NCBI GenBank assembly: GCA_025359005.1
Contig: JANYHP010000068.1
Coordinates: forward strand, 1 to 13,674
DNA from: Hyphomicrobiaceae bacterium
GTDB lineage: Bacteria > Pseudomonadota > Alphaproteobacteria > Rhizobiales > Hyphomicrobiaceae
Direction: 5' to 3'
DNA: 13,674 nucleotides
The position numbers and the translations under genes are program-made. Every line of letters begins with the position of its first letter. Position 1 is the stretch's first letter. This document shows, one piece after another, positions 8,226 through 13,638 of this stretch. The notes beneath the pieces were generated by a model. The model saw nothing but the letters and a program-made list of their open reading frames with translations. It was not told the DNA's origin and searched no databases.

Positions 8226-8794
8226 AGACGCCCGCCTTCCACCACGTGAACCTCAAGACAACGCGCTTACAGGCGATGATCGACTGGTACGTCGCCGTCG
8301 TCGGCATGCGTGTCACGCATCAAGCCCCTGTCGGCGCCTGGCTCACCAACGACGCGGCAAATCATCGGCTCGCGCTGCTCTCCCTGCCAGGATACGCCGA
8401 CGATCCGGAAAAGGAGCGCCACACGGGGCTGCACCATACGGCGTTCGAGTACACATCGCTCGCCGACCTCTACGACAGCTATCGACGCCTTGAGCAGCAC
8501 GGCCTCAAGCCGCGCGTCTGCCTCGATCATGGCATGACCACGTCATTGTATTATGCCGATCCCGACGGCAACCTCGTCGAGCTGCAGGCTGACAACTTTG
8601 GTGATTGGTCAAAGTCGACGGCATGGATGGCGACATCGTCAGAATTCGCCGCCAATCCGATCGGCGTGCCGTTCGATCCTGCGAAGGTCTATGCCGCTTA
8701 TGCGGCTGGTGCCGCCCCGCAAGACTTGCAGAAGCGCGTCATTGCGGGCGAATTCCCGGCAGCCATGCCGGATCTAGCTGCGCCGGGTTCGTGA
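8222..8794 (+). CDS. VOC-fold protein, probable extradiol-type ring-cleavage dioxygenase
   Basis: A 190-residue vicinal-oxygen-chelate protein. One pair of VOC modules covers about residues 5-125. The expected metal-ligand positions are present: His8 in FHHVNL, His72 in GLHHTAFEY, and Glu120 in DPDGNLVELQ. The HGMTTSLYYADPDGN segment (103-117) closely resembles type I extradiol dioxygenases, so cleavage of a catechol-like ring using Fe(II) is the likely reaction. Other VOC activities (glyoxalase, isomerase) cannot be excluded, because single-domain members are functionally diverse. It is translated by coupling with the regulator (ATGA overlap), so enzyme and regulator share a transcript. It complements the hydroxylase and FAH-family enzyme of the divergent operon. 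No gene follows on this strand before the mobile-element debris begins. Confidence 0.85.
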   Translation: MKTPAFHHVNLKTTRLQAMIDWYVAVVGMRVTHQAPVGAWLTNDAANHRLALLSLPGYADDPEKERHTGLHHTAFEYTSLADLYDSYRRLEQHGLKPRVCLDHGMTTSLYYADPDGNLVELQADNFGDWSKSTAWMATSSEFAANPIGVPFDPAKVYAAYAAGAAPQDLQKRVIAGEFPAAMPDLAAPGS

Positions 8795-8821
8795 CGCGTA
8801 CGGTAGCGTGATAGTCCAAAC

Positions 8822-8830
8822 ACTTTGAGA
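8822..8830. repeat. 9-bp direct repeat, copy 1 (ACTTTGAGA), left of the IS4 remnant
   Basis: ACTTTGAGA occurs here and again at 10122-10130, in the same orientation, just outside the two sides of the decayed IS4-family transposase. Nine bases is the target-duplication length of the Tn5-like IS4 branch, so this may be a target-site duplication. I could not find convincing terminal inverted repeats just inside the two copies, so the reading is tentative. Confidence 0.35.
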
Positions 8831-8861
8831 AGCGAGGAATCGAGATGCGGTACAGCCTCTT

Positions 8862-10110
8862 TCAATTGCCCACATTCCTCGGCGCCCATTTCAACGCCGA
8901 TCTGGATGTCGGTGAGGCGGGAGAGACCGCGCCACATGACGATGTTTCCGGGAGGCGGATCGCCAGCCCTGGCAAGGTAGCCGCCGAGGCGCGCAAGCTT
9001 CGTGAGATAGTGCGACAGCGTTCGTCGTCGCGCTCGTGCCGGGTCCGGGACGAGGCGATCGAGCACGCGGATCTCTGTTCCGGTCAGTGCCGTATGCGGC
9101 GATGCGTCCGGCATCGTCCGGTTCAGCATCGTCAGCCAGAAGACGCGCCAGCTGAGAATACAGAACAGTGCGATCAGATTGGCGAGGCGGTCTGCGGTTC
9201 TGAGCTTCGAGTCCTCCGCCTTGCAGCCGGACTTGGGGATCTTGTGGAACACTTCGATCTTCCAACGCATGGCGTACCAATCGAGCTTCTCGATCGCCTC
9301 GGCGCGCGAGCGCACTTGTAGGTCTGTGATCAGTTTCCATTCGATCGGCTTGCGTCCCTTCGGCGCGCCACGCTCAACCGCGTGGATGACGGTGAGATCG
9401 AGTTCCGGATACTGTTTCTGCTTACCGATCGGCGGCAAGACACGGATGCGCGCGGCAACTTCAGTTCAAGCGTCGCGCGGCAGACCTCACCATGTTCGTC
9501 GCGCGCTTCAATTGCGTGCAATCCCTTCACTGCGACTTCGTCCATCTCGTCGGCGATCGTGTGTTCGCCGTCGCCTGCAAGGCGATCGACGCAAGTTCGC
9601 ACCCCGAAGTGCGCGCTGAGTTCACGGGCCTTGCAGTAAAGCTCGTAGATGTCGCTTTCCCGGTCACCGACGTGGACGCAGCGCTTCGGTGCCGCGAGCA
9701 GCGCGGTCGAATGCTCCAAGTTCTGCAGCCAGCGCACGCTTTCCTACTTCTCGATCGGCACCCGCGTCGGGTTAATCTTGGTCTTGAGCGCGCGCGCGCC
9801 CTTAAACTTCTTGCGGCTCCAGAACTTGATCGCAGCGACGCCGAGCGGCAGGCCGTCGGTCGTCACGGCAAGACTTGAATGCATGAGAATGCCGCAGATG
9901 GAATGCACGCGTTTGCGGCCGTCTTTACGTTTGCGGGGGCCGAGGCTTTTCGTGAACCCGATCGCTTCGGGCCGCTCGCGCTTGAAGCTGAACTCATACC
10001 AGCGGCTGAAATGATCGACTCGTGTGGCCGATTTGCAGATTCACTTATGGTTGAGAGTGTCCTTAGCCGATCCATAGCCAGTGAACAGCGGCTCGTTCTT
10101 GTGGCTGTCA
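8862..10110 (-). pseudogene. IS4-family transposase, decayed (internal stops and frameshifts)
   Basis: DDE transposase remnant readable from about 10110 down to a stop at 8862-8864. The reading frame is broken in four places: TGA at 10041-10043, TAG replacing a codon at 9744-9746, a one-base shift near 9448-9456, and another near 8873-8885. The last shift makes the frame miss its natural ending NVGN-stop and read into DNA antisense to the dioxygenase. Recognisable parts are GFTKSLG, the second catalytic aspartate in GDRESDIYELY, and PPIGKQK. The IS4 signature Y-x2-R-x3-E-x6-K is present in WYAMRWKIEVFHKIPK, followed by GGYLARAGDPPPGNIVMWRG near the C-terminus. The N-terminal part is missing or unrecognisable, and the region expected to hold the first catalytic aspartate is degenerate. 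No functional enzyme can be made. Confidence 0.88.
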
Positions 10111-10121
10111 ATCGGCGCGGA

Positions 10122-10130
10122 ACTTTGAGA
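10122..10130. repeat. 9-bp direct repeat, copy 2 (ACTTTGAGA), right of the IS4 remnant
   Basis: Second copy of the repeat at 8822-8830. It sits directly at the junction with the istB fragment, whose recognisable homology begins one base later. See copy 1 for the target-duplication reading and its weakness. Confidence 0.35.
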
Positions 10131-10287
10131 GGTCGAACACTGGCATGACTCCATCGCCAATCCGACCATCGCCGATGCCATTCTGGACCGCCTCGTGCAC
10201 AACGCGCACCGCCTCAATCTGGCCGGTGAAAGCATCCGCAAGACCAAAGCTAAACGCGCCGGGCTTGACGAAAAGGGCGCCACCTGA
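10131..10287 (+). pseudogene. istB: istB C-terminal fragment (IS21-family transposition ATPase)
   Basis: Only the final ~50 codons of IstB, the AAA+ helper ATPase of IS21-type elements, remain. The frame reads VEHWHDSI, then the family hallmark IADAILDRLVHNAHR, then LAGESIRKTKAKRA, and ends with TGA at 10285-10287. Upstream the frame hits a TGA at 10126-10128, exactly where the sequence changes to IS4-related DNA, so everything 5' of this point is lost. It cannot encode ATPase activity: the Walker motifs would lie upstream. The fragment is followed by the right terminus of the same element. Confidence 0.88.
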
Positions 10288-10315
10288 GACCCATGCAGCC
10301 ATCGACGGGAGCGGG

Positions 10316-10407
10316 TGTCCGCCATCACCGTAATGCTGTCCGCGTTCACACCGTAATCGTGTCCGCCATCCGACCGTAAACAGTGTCCGCCTTCACCGGA
10401 ATCCGCA
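10316..10407. mobile_element. IS21-family right end with four tandem terminal repeats
   Basis: Four copies of a ~20-bp unit beginning TGTCCGC and ending CCGTAAT or similar start at 10316, 10337, 10360 and 10384; the first is TGTCCGCCATCACCGTAAT. Arrays of such repeats at the termini, bound by the transposase IstA, are characteristic of IS21-type elements. The outer boundary is placed at the CA of ATCCGCA (10407), so the end reads TGCGGATTCCGG inward, with the family's usual TG...CA terminus. The matching left end is not in this window, so the element is a right-end relic. Confidence 0.75.
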
Positions 10408-10504
10408 AATTGAGTGCGAATGACGTGTATTTGCGGGTAAGCTCAAGTAGATAAAGTGAAATGCGGGCAGGGGCTGAATTGTTCAACACGCTTACATCAC
10501 GTCC

Positions 10505-10633
10505 GAGCTTCTCGATGAGGGTGGCATAGAAGCGCGGTTCGATCACTGCTACCGCTACGTGGCGCCGATCCCGCGTCGCATAGGTCGTGTAGTAGGGCGC
10601 GCGCCCATCGAGGAAGTTACTACCTCGTTTCAT
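10505..10633 (-). pseudogene. CaiB/BaiF-type CoA-transferase (alpha-methylacyl-CoA racemase-like) gene fragment
   Basis: About 43 codons show the family's middle section: RGSNFLDG, APYYTTY, then HVAVAVIEPRFYATLIEKLG. This corresponds to the conserved NLLDGGAPYYDTY...YVAVGAIEPQFY region of class III CoA-transferases and racemases. Family proteins are about 380 residues, so most of the gene is gone. Similarity stops near 10505, although the frame stays open to 10346, through a stretch I do not recognise and the IS21 terminal repeats. On the other side it abuts the hipA stop codon. The open frame has an ATG overlapping that stop (ATGA), which is probably fortuitous. Reading: a chromosomal gene destroyed by IS21 and hipBA arrivals. 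Confidence 0.7.
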
Positions 10634-11973
10634 AATCCGGGAAGCCTGAGATTGGCCGGCAACATCGTTTCACCTCCGTAGACGCTTGCGAGCGCTTTGG
10701 CGCGCGTGATCATGAGCTCAATCAGGTGATCGAGGTCGGTCGAGTGCATGCCTTCCTTCTTGAAAACGCGAACAAGTGACAGTACTTCGTCAGGCAGGCG
10801 GGCGATGATGTCGCGAATGTGGGCTAGCGTTCTGTCGGCGCTGAAGTTGGAAGCGCGAGCCTGTGCCTCCCAATGGCGAGGGAGGATTTCGTCAAACCGA
10901 TAGCGCCGGTCGACCGACATGGCCAGCTTGGCCTCCTTCCTATTGGTGACATAAGGAAGAATGCTGATCACATCATAGAGGGGCGCGAGACGGAAACGAC
11001 CGCGTGCCGCGAGCAGTAATCCATAGTTTTTTCCATGCGCGTCAGATCCGCCAATGACGAAATTGTATGCCTGCGCCCGCATGAAGCGGTCGCGGTCATC
11101 GGACGGTTTCGCCGAACCGGACAGCAGTGTCATGATGTCTTTGATGCCGGGGCCACCCTCGCTCTGATACTTGAGCTGCGGCATGATCTTGAGAGCCTGA
11201 CAGCAATCCTCCTGGTGGACGCGGCGGACTTCGCCGCCAGATTGATCGATTGGCAGTCTGCGTTTGCCATCCATGCGCACGCGATCATAGCGCTCTATGA
11301 CGACGACCGGGAGATCGTCAAAGCGCTCGATCCAGATCAGGGGGGCGGGCAGGCCGAGATGGGGTGCCAGTCGAAGGCAAAAGGCTTCGTTTTCAACCTG
11401 ACCGGCAAGATTAGGAATGGGAGGTTTCAGGATGTGGGTCGACGGAGTGCGGCCTCGCGGCTCGTACCAACGGCCTTTTACAAGGTAGAGCGCCTTCTTG
11501 GGTTGCGCTCCTGCGAGACTGAACTGTCCGCCACCGGGCGAGAACTGTGTCGATCCAGGTTGTCTCAACAGTTCCCGGAACCGCTCGGCAAGCGTCTCGT
11601 CGCTGAGGCGCGTGGCACCTTCGCGCTGGCGCAGTGAAAGAAGCCGGTCAGGCGGAACCATCTGCACGGCGCCTTGAAGGTCTTCGCCAACGTGATTGAG
11701 CAGCGCGAAGGGGTTGCGGGGGCTTGCGCCAAAGCGGGTGCCCCAGGCGGCGAGGGTTCCTTCGCTGTCGGGAAGCAATCCCCACATATAAGATCGGATT
11801 GCATCGTCCCCGTGCTTGGGATTTGAGAGGGGCATTGAGAGCGACAGCGGTATCGCCGATGGGTTGTCGAGCCAGTCGTCCTGATAGCGAAACTCAAAGC
11901 GGCCGCTACCGGCCTGGATAACCTCTCCGATCACCTGGTCGTTGATGAGTACCTTCAATTCCTTTTGGGTCAT
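10630..11973 (-). CDS. hipA: HipA-type toxin serine/threonine kinase
   Basis: Type II toxin kinase of 447 residues. The characterised homologue phosphorylates glutamyl-tRNA synthetase and induces growth arrest and persistence. The N-terminal HipA_N-like subdomain covers about residues 5-110 (PLSLSMPLS, GLLPD, NPFALLNHVGEDLQGAV). The Ser/Gly-rich loop FSLAGAQPK (151-159) contains the serine that, in the E. coli protein, is autophosphorylated. The catalytic segment GGSDAHGKN (308-316) carries the Asp and Asn expected of the kinase active site, and PLYDVIS (331-337) supplies the metal-binding Asp. No residue expected for activity looks lost. I chose the ATG at 11973, which shares one base with the hipB stop (TGATG); a GTG one codon upstream is possible. 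The order antitoxin-then-toxin, with coupled translation, is canonical. The kinase target in this organism is unknown. Confidence 0.95.
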   Translation of the reverse strand: MTQKELKVLINDQVIGEVIQAGSGRFEFRYQDDWLDNPSAIPLSLSMPLSNPKHGDDAIRSYMWGLLPDSEGTLAAWGTRFGASPRNPFALLNHVGEDLQGAVQMVPPDRLLSLRQREGATRLSDETLAERFRELLRQPGSTQFSPGGGQFSLAGAQPKKALYLVKGRWYEPRGRTPSTHILKPPIPNLAGQVENEAFCLRLAPHLGLPAPLIWIERFDDLPVVVIERYDRVRMDGKRRLPIDQSGGEVRRVHQEDCCQALKIMPQLKYQSEGGPGIKDIMTLLSGSAKPSDDRDRFMRAQAYNFVIGGSDAHGKNYGLLLAARGRFRLAPLYDVISILPYVTNRKEAKLAMSVDRRYRFDEILPRHWEAQARASNFSADRTLAHIRDIIARLPDEVLSLVRVFKKEGMHSTDLDHLIELMITRAKALASVYGGETMLPANLRLPGL

Positions 11974-12320
11974 CACTTGCCCCGTTTGGTAGGAAGGTTC
12001 ATGTCGGCAATCGAGTCGATGTCATCGATCGGATCGGTTGCCGGTCGTGTTTCATTTGTCGGCGCTGTTTGTCCGTAAAGATCGACGCCAAGCTCGTTCA
12101 GGGCGCGTAAGACAAGACCGAGTTTGGCATTCGAGTTGCCTTGCTCGATCTCATTGACCCATTTGCGCGATACGGTAAGGAGGGCGGCGAGGGCCTGCTG
12201 AGACAAGCCCAGGGCCTCGCGCCGTGCTTTGATGAGGCCAGCGATGTCATCGGCCCGGCGCAAGTGGATCGGCCGGGCAGCGGTGTAACCTGTGGGGGCC
12301 ATATACGCATTGTAACTCAT
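11973..12320 (-). CDS. hipB: HipB-type antitoxin, XRE-family DNA-binding protein
   Basis: Small antitoxin and autorepressor, 115 residues from the ATG at 12320. An XRE helix-turn-helix occupies about residues 25-80: IAGLIKARREALGLSQQALAALLTVSRKWVNEIEQG contains both the QQALA helix and the recognition helix. The acidic, proline-containing C-terminal tail (TDPIDDIDSIAD) is likely flexible and protease-sensitive. HipB proteins repress their own operon and hold HipA inactive in a HipA-HipB-DNA complex. The start is uncertain: an in-frame ATG at 12302 gives 109 residues, and neither start has a clear ribosome site. Operator O1 overlaps the 12320 ATG, which slightly favours the downstream start. 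It overlaps hipA by one base. Confidence 0.92.
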   Translation of the reverse strand: MSYNAYMAPTGYTAARPIHLRRADDIAGLIKARREALGLSQQALAALLTVSRKWVNEIEQGNSNAKLGLVLRALNELGVDLYGQTAPTNETRPATDPIDDIDSIADMNLPTKRGK

Positions 12321-12327
12321 GGGTTAC
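12312..12327. promoter_or_regulatory. hip operator O1 (GTAACTCATGGGTTAC)
   Basis: A 16-bp palindrome with one mismatched pair, overlapping the upstream start codon of hipB. It is the copy closest to the gene in a set of three spaced exactly 27 bp apart. It fits an autorepressor site for the HipB XRE domain. Confidence 0.8.
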
Positions 12328-12338
12328 AAAAGGCAAGA

Positions 12339-12354
12339 GTAACCTATAGGCTAC
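12339..12354. promoter_or_regulatory. hip operator O2 (GTAACCTATAGGCTAC)
   Basis: A 16-bp palindrome with one mismatched pair and a centre (TATA) different from the other two copies. It starts 27 bp from both O1 and O3. It lies where transcription should begin if the candidate promoter is right. Confidence 0.8.
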
Positions 12355-12357
12355 AAA

Positions 12358-12386
12358 ACAATAAAGTAACCCATGGGTTACATCAA
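12358..12386 (-). promoter_or_regulatory. Candidate hipBA promoter (TTGATG - 17 bp - TATTGT)
   Basis: On the minus strand, TTGATG (12386-12381) matches four of six bases of the sigma-70 -35 consensus. TATTGT (12363-12358), separated by 17 bp, matches four of six of the -10. Transcription would begin near 12350, within O2. The position relative to the three operators supports the call; the boxes alone are only moderate. Confidence 0.45.
12366..12381. promoter_or_regulatory. hip operator O3 (GTAACCCATGGGTTAC)
   Basis: A perfect 16-bp palindrome, the best match to the shared consensus GTAACCNATNGGTTAC. It fills the spacer between the candidate -35 and -10 boxes, where a bound repressor would block RNA polymerase. 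Confidence 0.82.
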
Positions 12387-12689
12387 AGAGGGTGCCCCTC
12401 GTCATCTATCGCGTTCTATTGGCGGCAAGCGCATAAGATTGACGGTCTTCTTGACGGTATCGCTGGAGCTGGCATTCGACAAATCGTGACAGATCAACGC
12501 TCTTGAGCGGCAATTGACTATCGAGTGGGAATGATTCCGGTGCTTTCGCGGTGTTTGACACTGTCACCGGTATGGCCCGGAAGTGGCCTGCGCGCTGGTG
12601 ACGCTCTGACGTGGCAGGCACGCATTTGCACGGGTTGGCCGGCGTGCCAAGGTCAGCGTGCTCGGGAAATGTTACGGCAACGGTGAGAC

Positions 12690-12713
12690 GTGTCTCCGGC
12701 TGTGTCTCCGGCT
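12690..12713. repeat. 12-bp tandem duplication (GTGTCTCCGGCT x2)
   Basis: Two perfect adjacent copies of GTGTCTCCGGCT. Twelve bases is a multiple of three, but no supported reading frame covers it. It is probably a slippage product in GC-rich DNA. Confidence 0.8.
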
Positions 12714-12785
12714 GCTACCGCGCCCAGTCAGCAAGGCCGACACGGGCAACGCGGCCTGCACTCCCGGTTAGCCCTAACGCTCGAC

Positions 12786-12885
12786 GGGGACACAGCCGAG
12801 CCGAATAACGCCAGCGGGCCAGAGCGGGCCAGAAGCCCGGAAAGCCGGGGCTACCGTGAGCTTCCCGTGTCCCCCGTGTGTCCCC
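12786..12885. repeat. GC-rich segment with nested inverted repeats
   Basis: GGGGACAC (12786-12793) is complementary to two GTGTCCCC copies (12867-12874 and 12878-12885), which could close a stem enclosing ~75 bases. Inside lie a 10-bp tandem duplication AGCGGGCCAG x2 (12813-12832) and a hairpin AGCCCGG / CCGGGGCT (12834-12852) with a small loop and one bulge. Such nesting could be a structured RNA, an element end or simply low-complexity GC-rich DNA. Confidence 0.5.
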
Positions 12886-13182
12886 AGTGATATTCAGTGC
12901 GCTGTGGTTACTCGGCTGGAAAGTCGATAAGTGCTTGATTTTGATGATTTTTTTGCTGGTGCCGCAAGAGGAAAACACCGACCAAACTCACAAGACATTG
13001 AAAAGACGAGCTATTCGTCCGTCGCTGTTGAGGCTAGCATAACAGGTCCGTGGGGCGGTCAAGTGACGTTGTCACCGTCGCATCGACATCGCCACGGGGA
13101 GACGCACTCAAGTCGCCCATCAAGCTGTTGATAACATTTGGTATGACATTGAATTGCCAGATGTGCTCCCCACGTTGGATCA

Positions 13183-13551
13183 ATGCGCGTCTTAAGCAAC
13201 AAAGCCTTTCTGGCAATCAACACGCTGCTCGGGTTGGTGGTGAACACCTTAACTCTTGCTGGTTTCGTCTATGGAGTGGTCGAACTCAAGCCTGGATGGG
13301 GACCGCTATCGAGGCCCGGTCCAGTTCTGACGTTGCTCTACCTATCTATGCTGATCATCTGGCTGTTGATTGGATTTGCCTTCCTCAGACTTATGGACCG
13401 TCGCCAGCATCAGCACCAATTCCCGTCGGCCAAATTCATGGACTTTCATGTTGCCGATGGCCGGCAAGACATACCGTTTGAGCATGGACTGGTCATCGGC
13501 TCGGACGTGCGCGCAACGGTTGGCGGCAGCGTGCGCAGGGCGATCGCTTGA
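13183..13551 (+). CDS. Small hypothetical membrane protein, two predicted helices
   Basis: I do not recognise the family of this 122-residue protein. Two strongly hydrophobic segments, about residues 9-33 and 47-70, are separated by a short loop (ELKPGWGPLSRPG). The basic residues after the second helix (RLMDRRQHQ) and the positive N-terminus predict a hairpin with both ends in the cytoplasm. The C-terminal 50 residues look soluble. The start at 13183 has only a weak GGA seven bases upstream. The sustained hydrophobic pattern and believable composition argue for a real gene, but the end (GSDVRATVGGSVRRAIA) could be original or altered. Upstream is gene-poor DNA; the next gene starts 87 bases downstream on the same strand. 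Confidence 0.5.
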   Translation: MRVLSNKAFLAINTLLGLVVNTLTLAGFVYGVVELKPGWGPLSRPGPVLTLLYLSMLIIWLLIGFAFLRLMDRRQHQHQFPSAKFMDFHVADGRQDIPFEHGLVIGSDVRATVGGSVRRAIA

Positions 13552-13577
13552 GAAAGCGGGTTGTGGAATTGAGAAAG
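13548..13577. repeat. Direct repeat TTGAGAAAG x2, 21 bp apart
   Basis: TTGAGAAAG occurs at 13548-13556 and 13569-13577, two helical turns apart on the same face of DNA. It lies 60-90 bases before the next start codon, where an activator or regulator might bind. The first copy overlaps the stop codon of the preceding gene. Function is speculative. Confidence 0.35.
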
Positions 13578-13638
13578 GATTTCCCAAGGAGTGAGTCGGT
13601 GTGATTCATGGAGGGCTTCCTTATCAGTGGAGGTGCCC

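Larger units (their letters stand above)
12387..13182. other. Intergenic region without a convincing gene
   Basis: About 800 bases where I see no protein of recognisable family. A 71-codon frame on the minus strand (12406-12621, GTG start) has no ribosome site and no known motif. The middle (about 12660-12890) is GC-rich, with short tandem duplications and inverted repeats listed separately. From about 12900 the DNA turns AT-richer, with runs such as TTTTTTT near 12950, and may be decayed or regulatory. No tRNA, CRISPR or integrase-like sequence was seen. Confidence 0.6.

Noticed and set aside
8698..8861. C-terminal extension of the transposase frame past its natural end
   Set aside because: The frame continues only because a frameshift near 8880 skips the original stop at 8862-8864; the added residues are antisense to the dioxygenase gene and match nothing.
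10108..10302. 64-codon minus-strand frame that looks protein-like
   Set aside because: It is the mirror image of the istB 3' end on the plus strand, which is the recognisable coding sense.
10316..10402. Possible CRISPR array in the TGTCCGC repeats
   Set aside because: The repeats are ~20 bp, imperfect and nearly contiguous with almost no spacers, and they follow istB; terminal repeats of an IS21 element explain them.
12312..12381. Possible CRISPR or iteron array in the GTAACC repeats
   Set aside because: Units are palindromes placed over the hipBA promoter at 27-bp phase, beside an XRE autorepressor; operators are the simpler explanation.
12406..12621. 71-codon minus-strand frame upstream of hipB
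   Set aside because: GTG start, no ribosome site, no recognisable motif; composition does not clearly exceed that of neighbouring intergenic DNA.
12715..12978. 87-codon minus-strand frame across the GC-rich repeat segment
   Set aside because: It owes its openness to GC-rich tandem repeats, has no ribosome site, and its composition shifts abruptly between the AT-rich and GC-rich parts.
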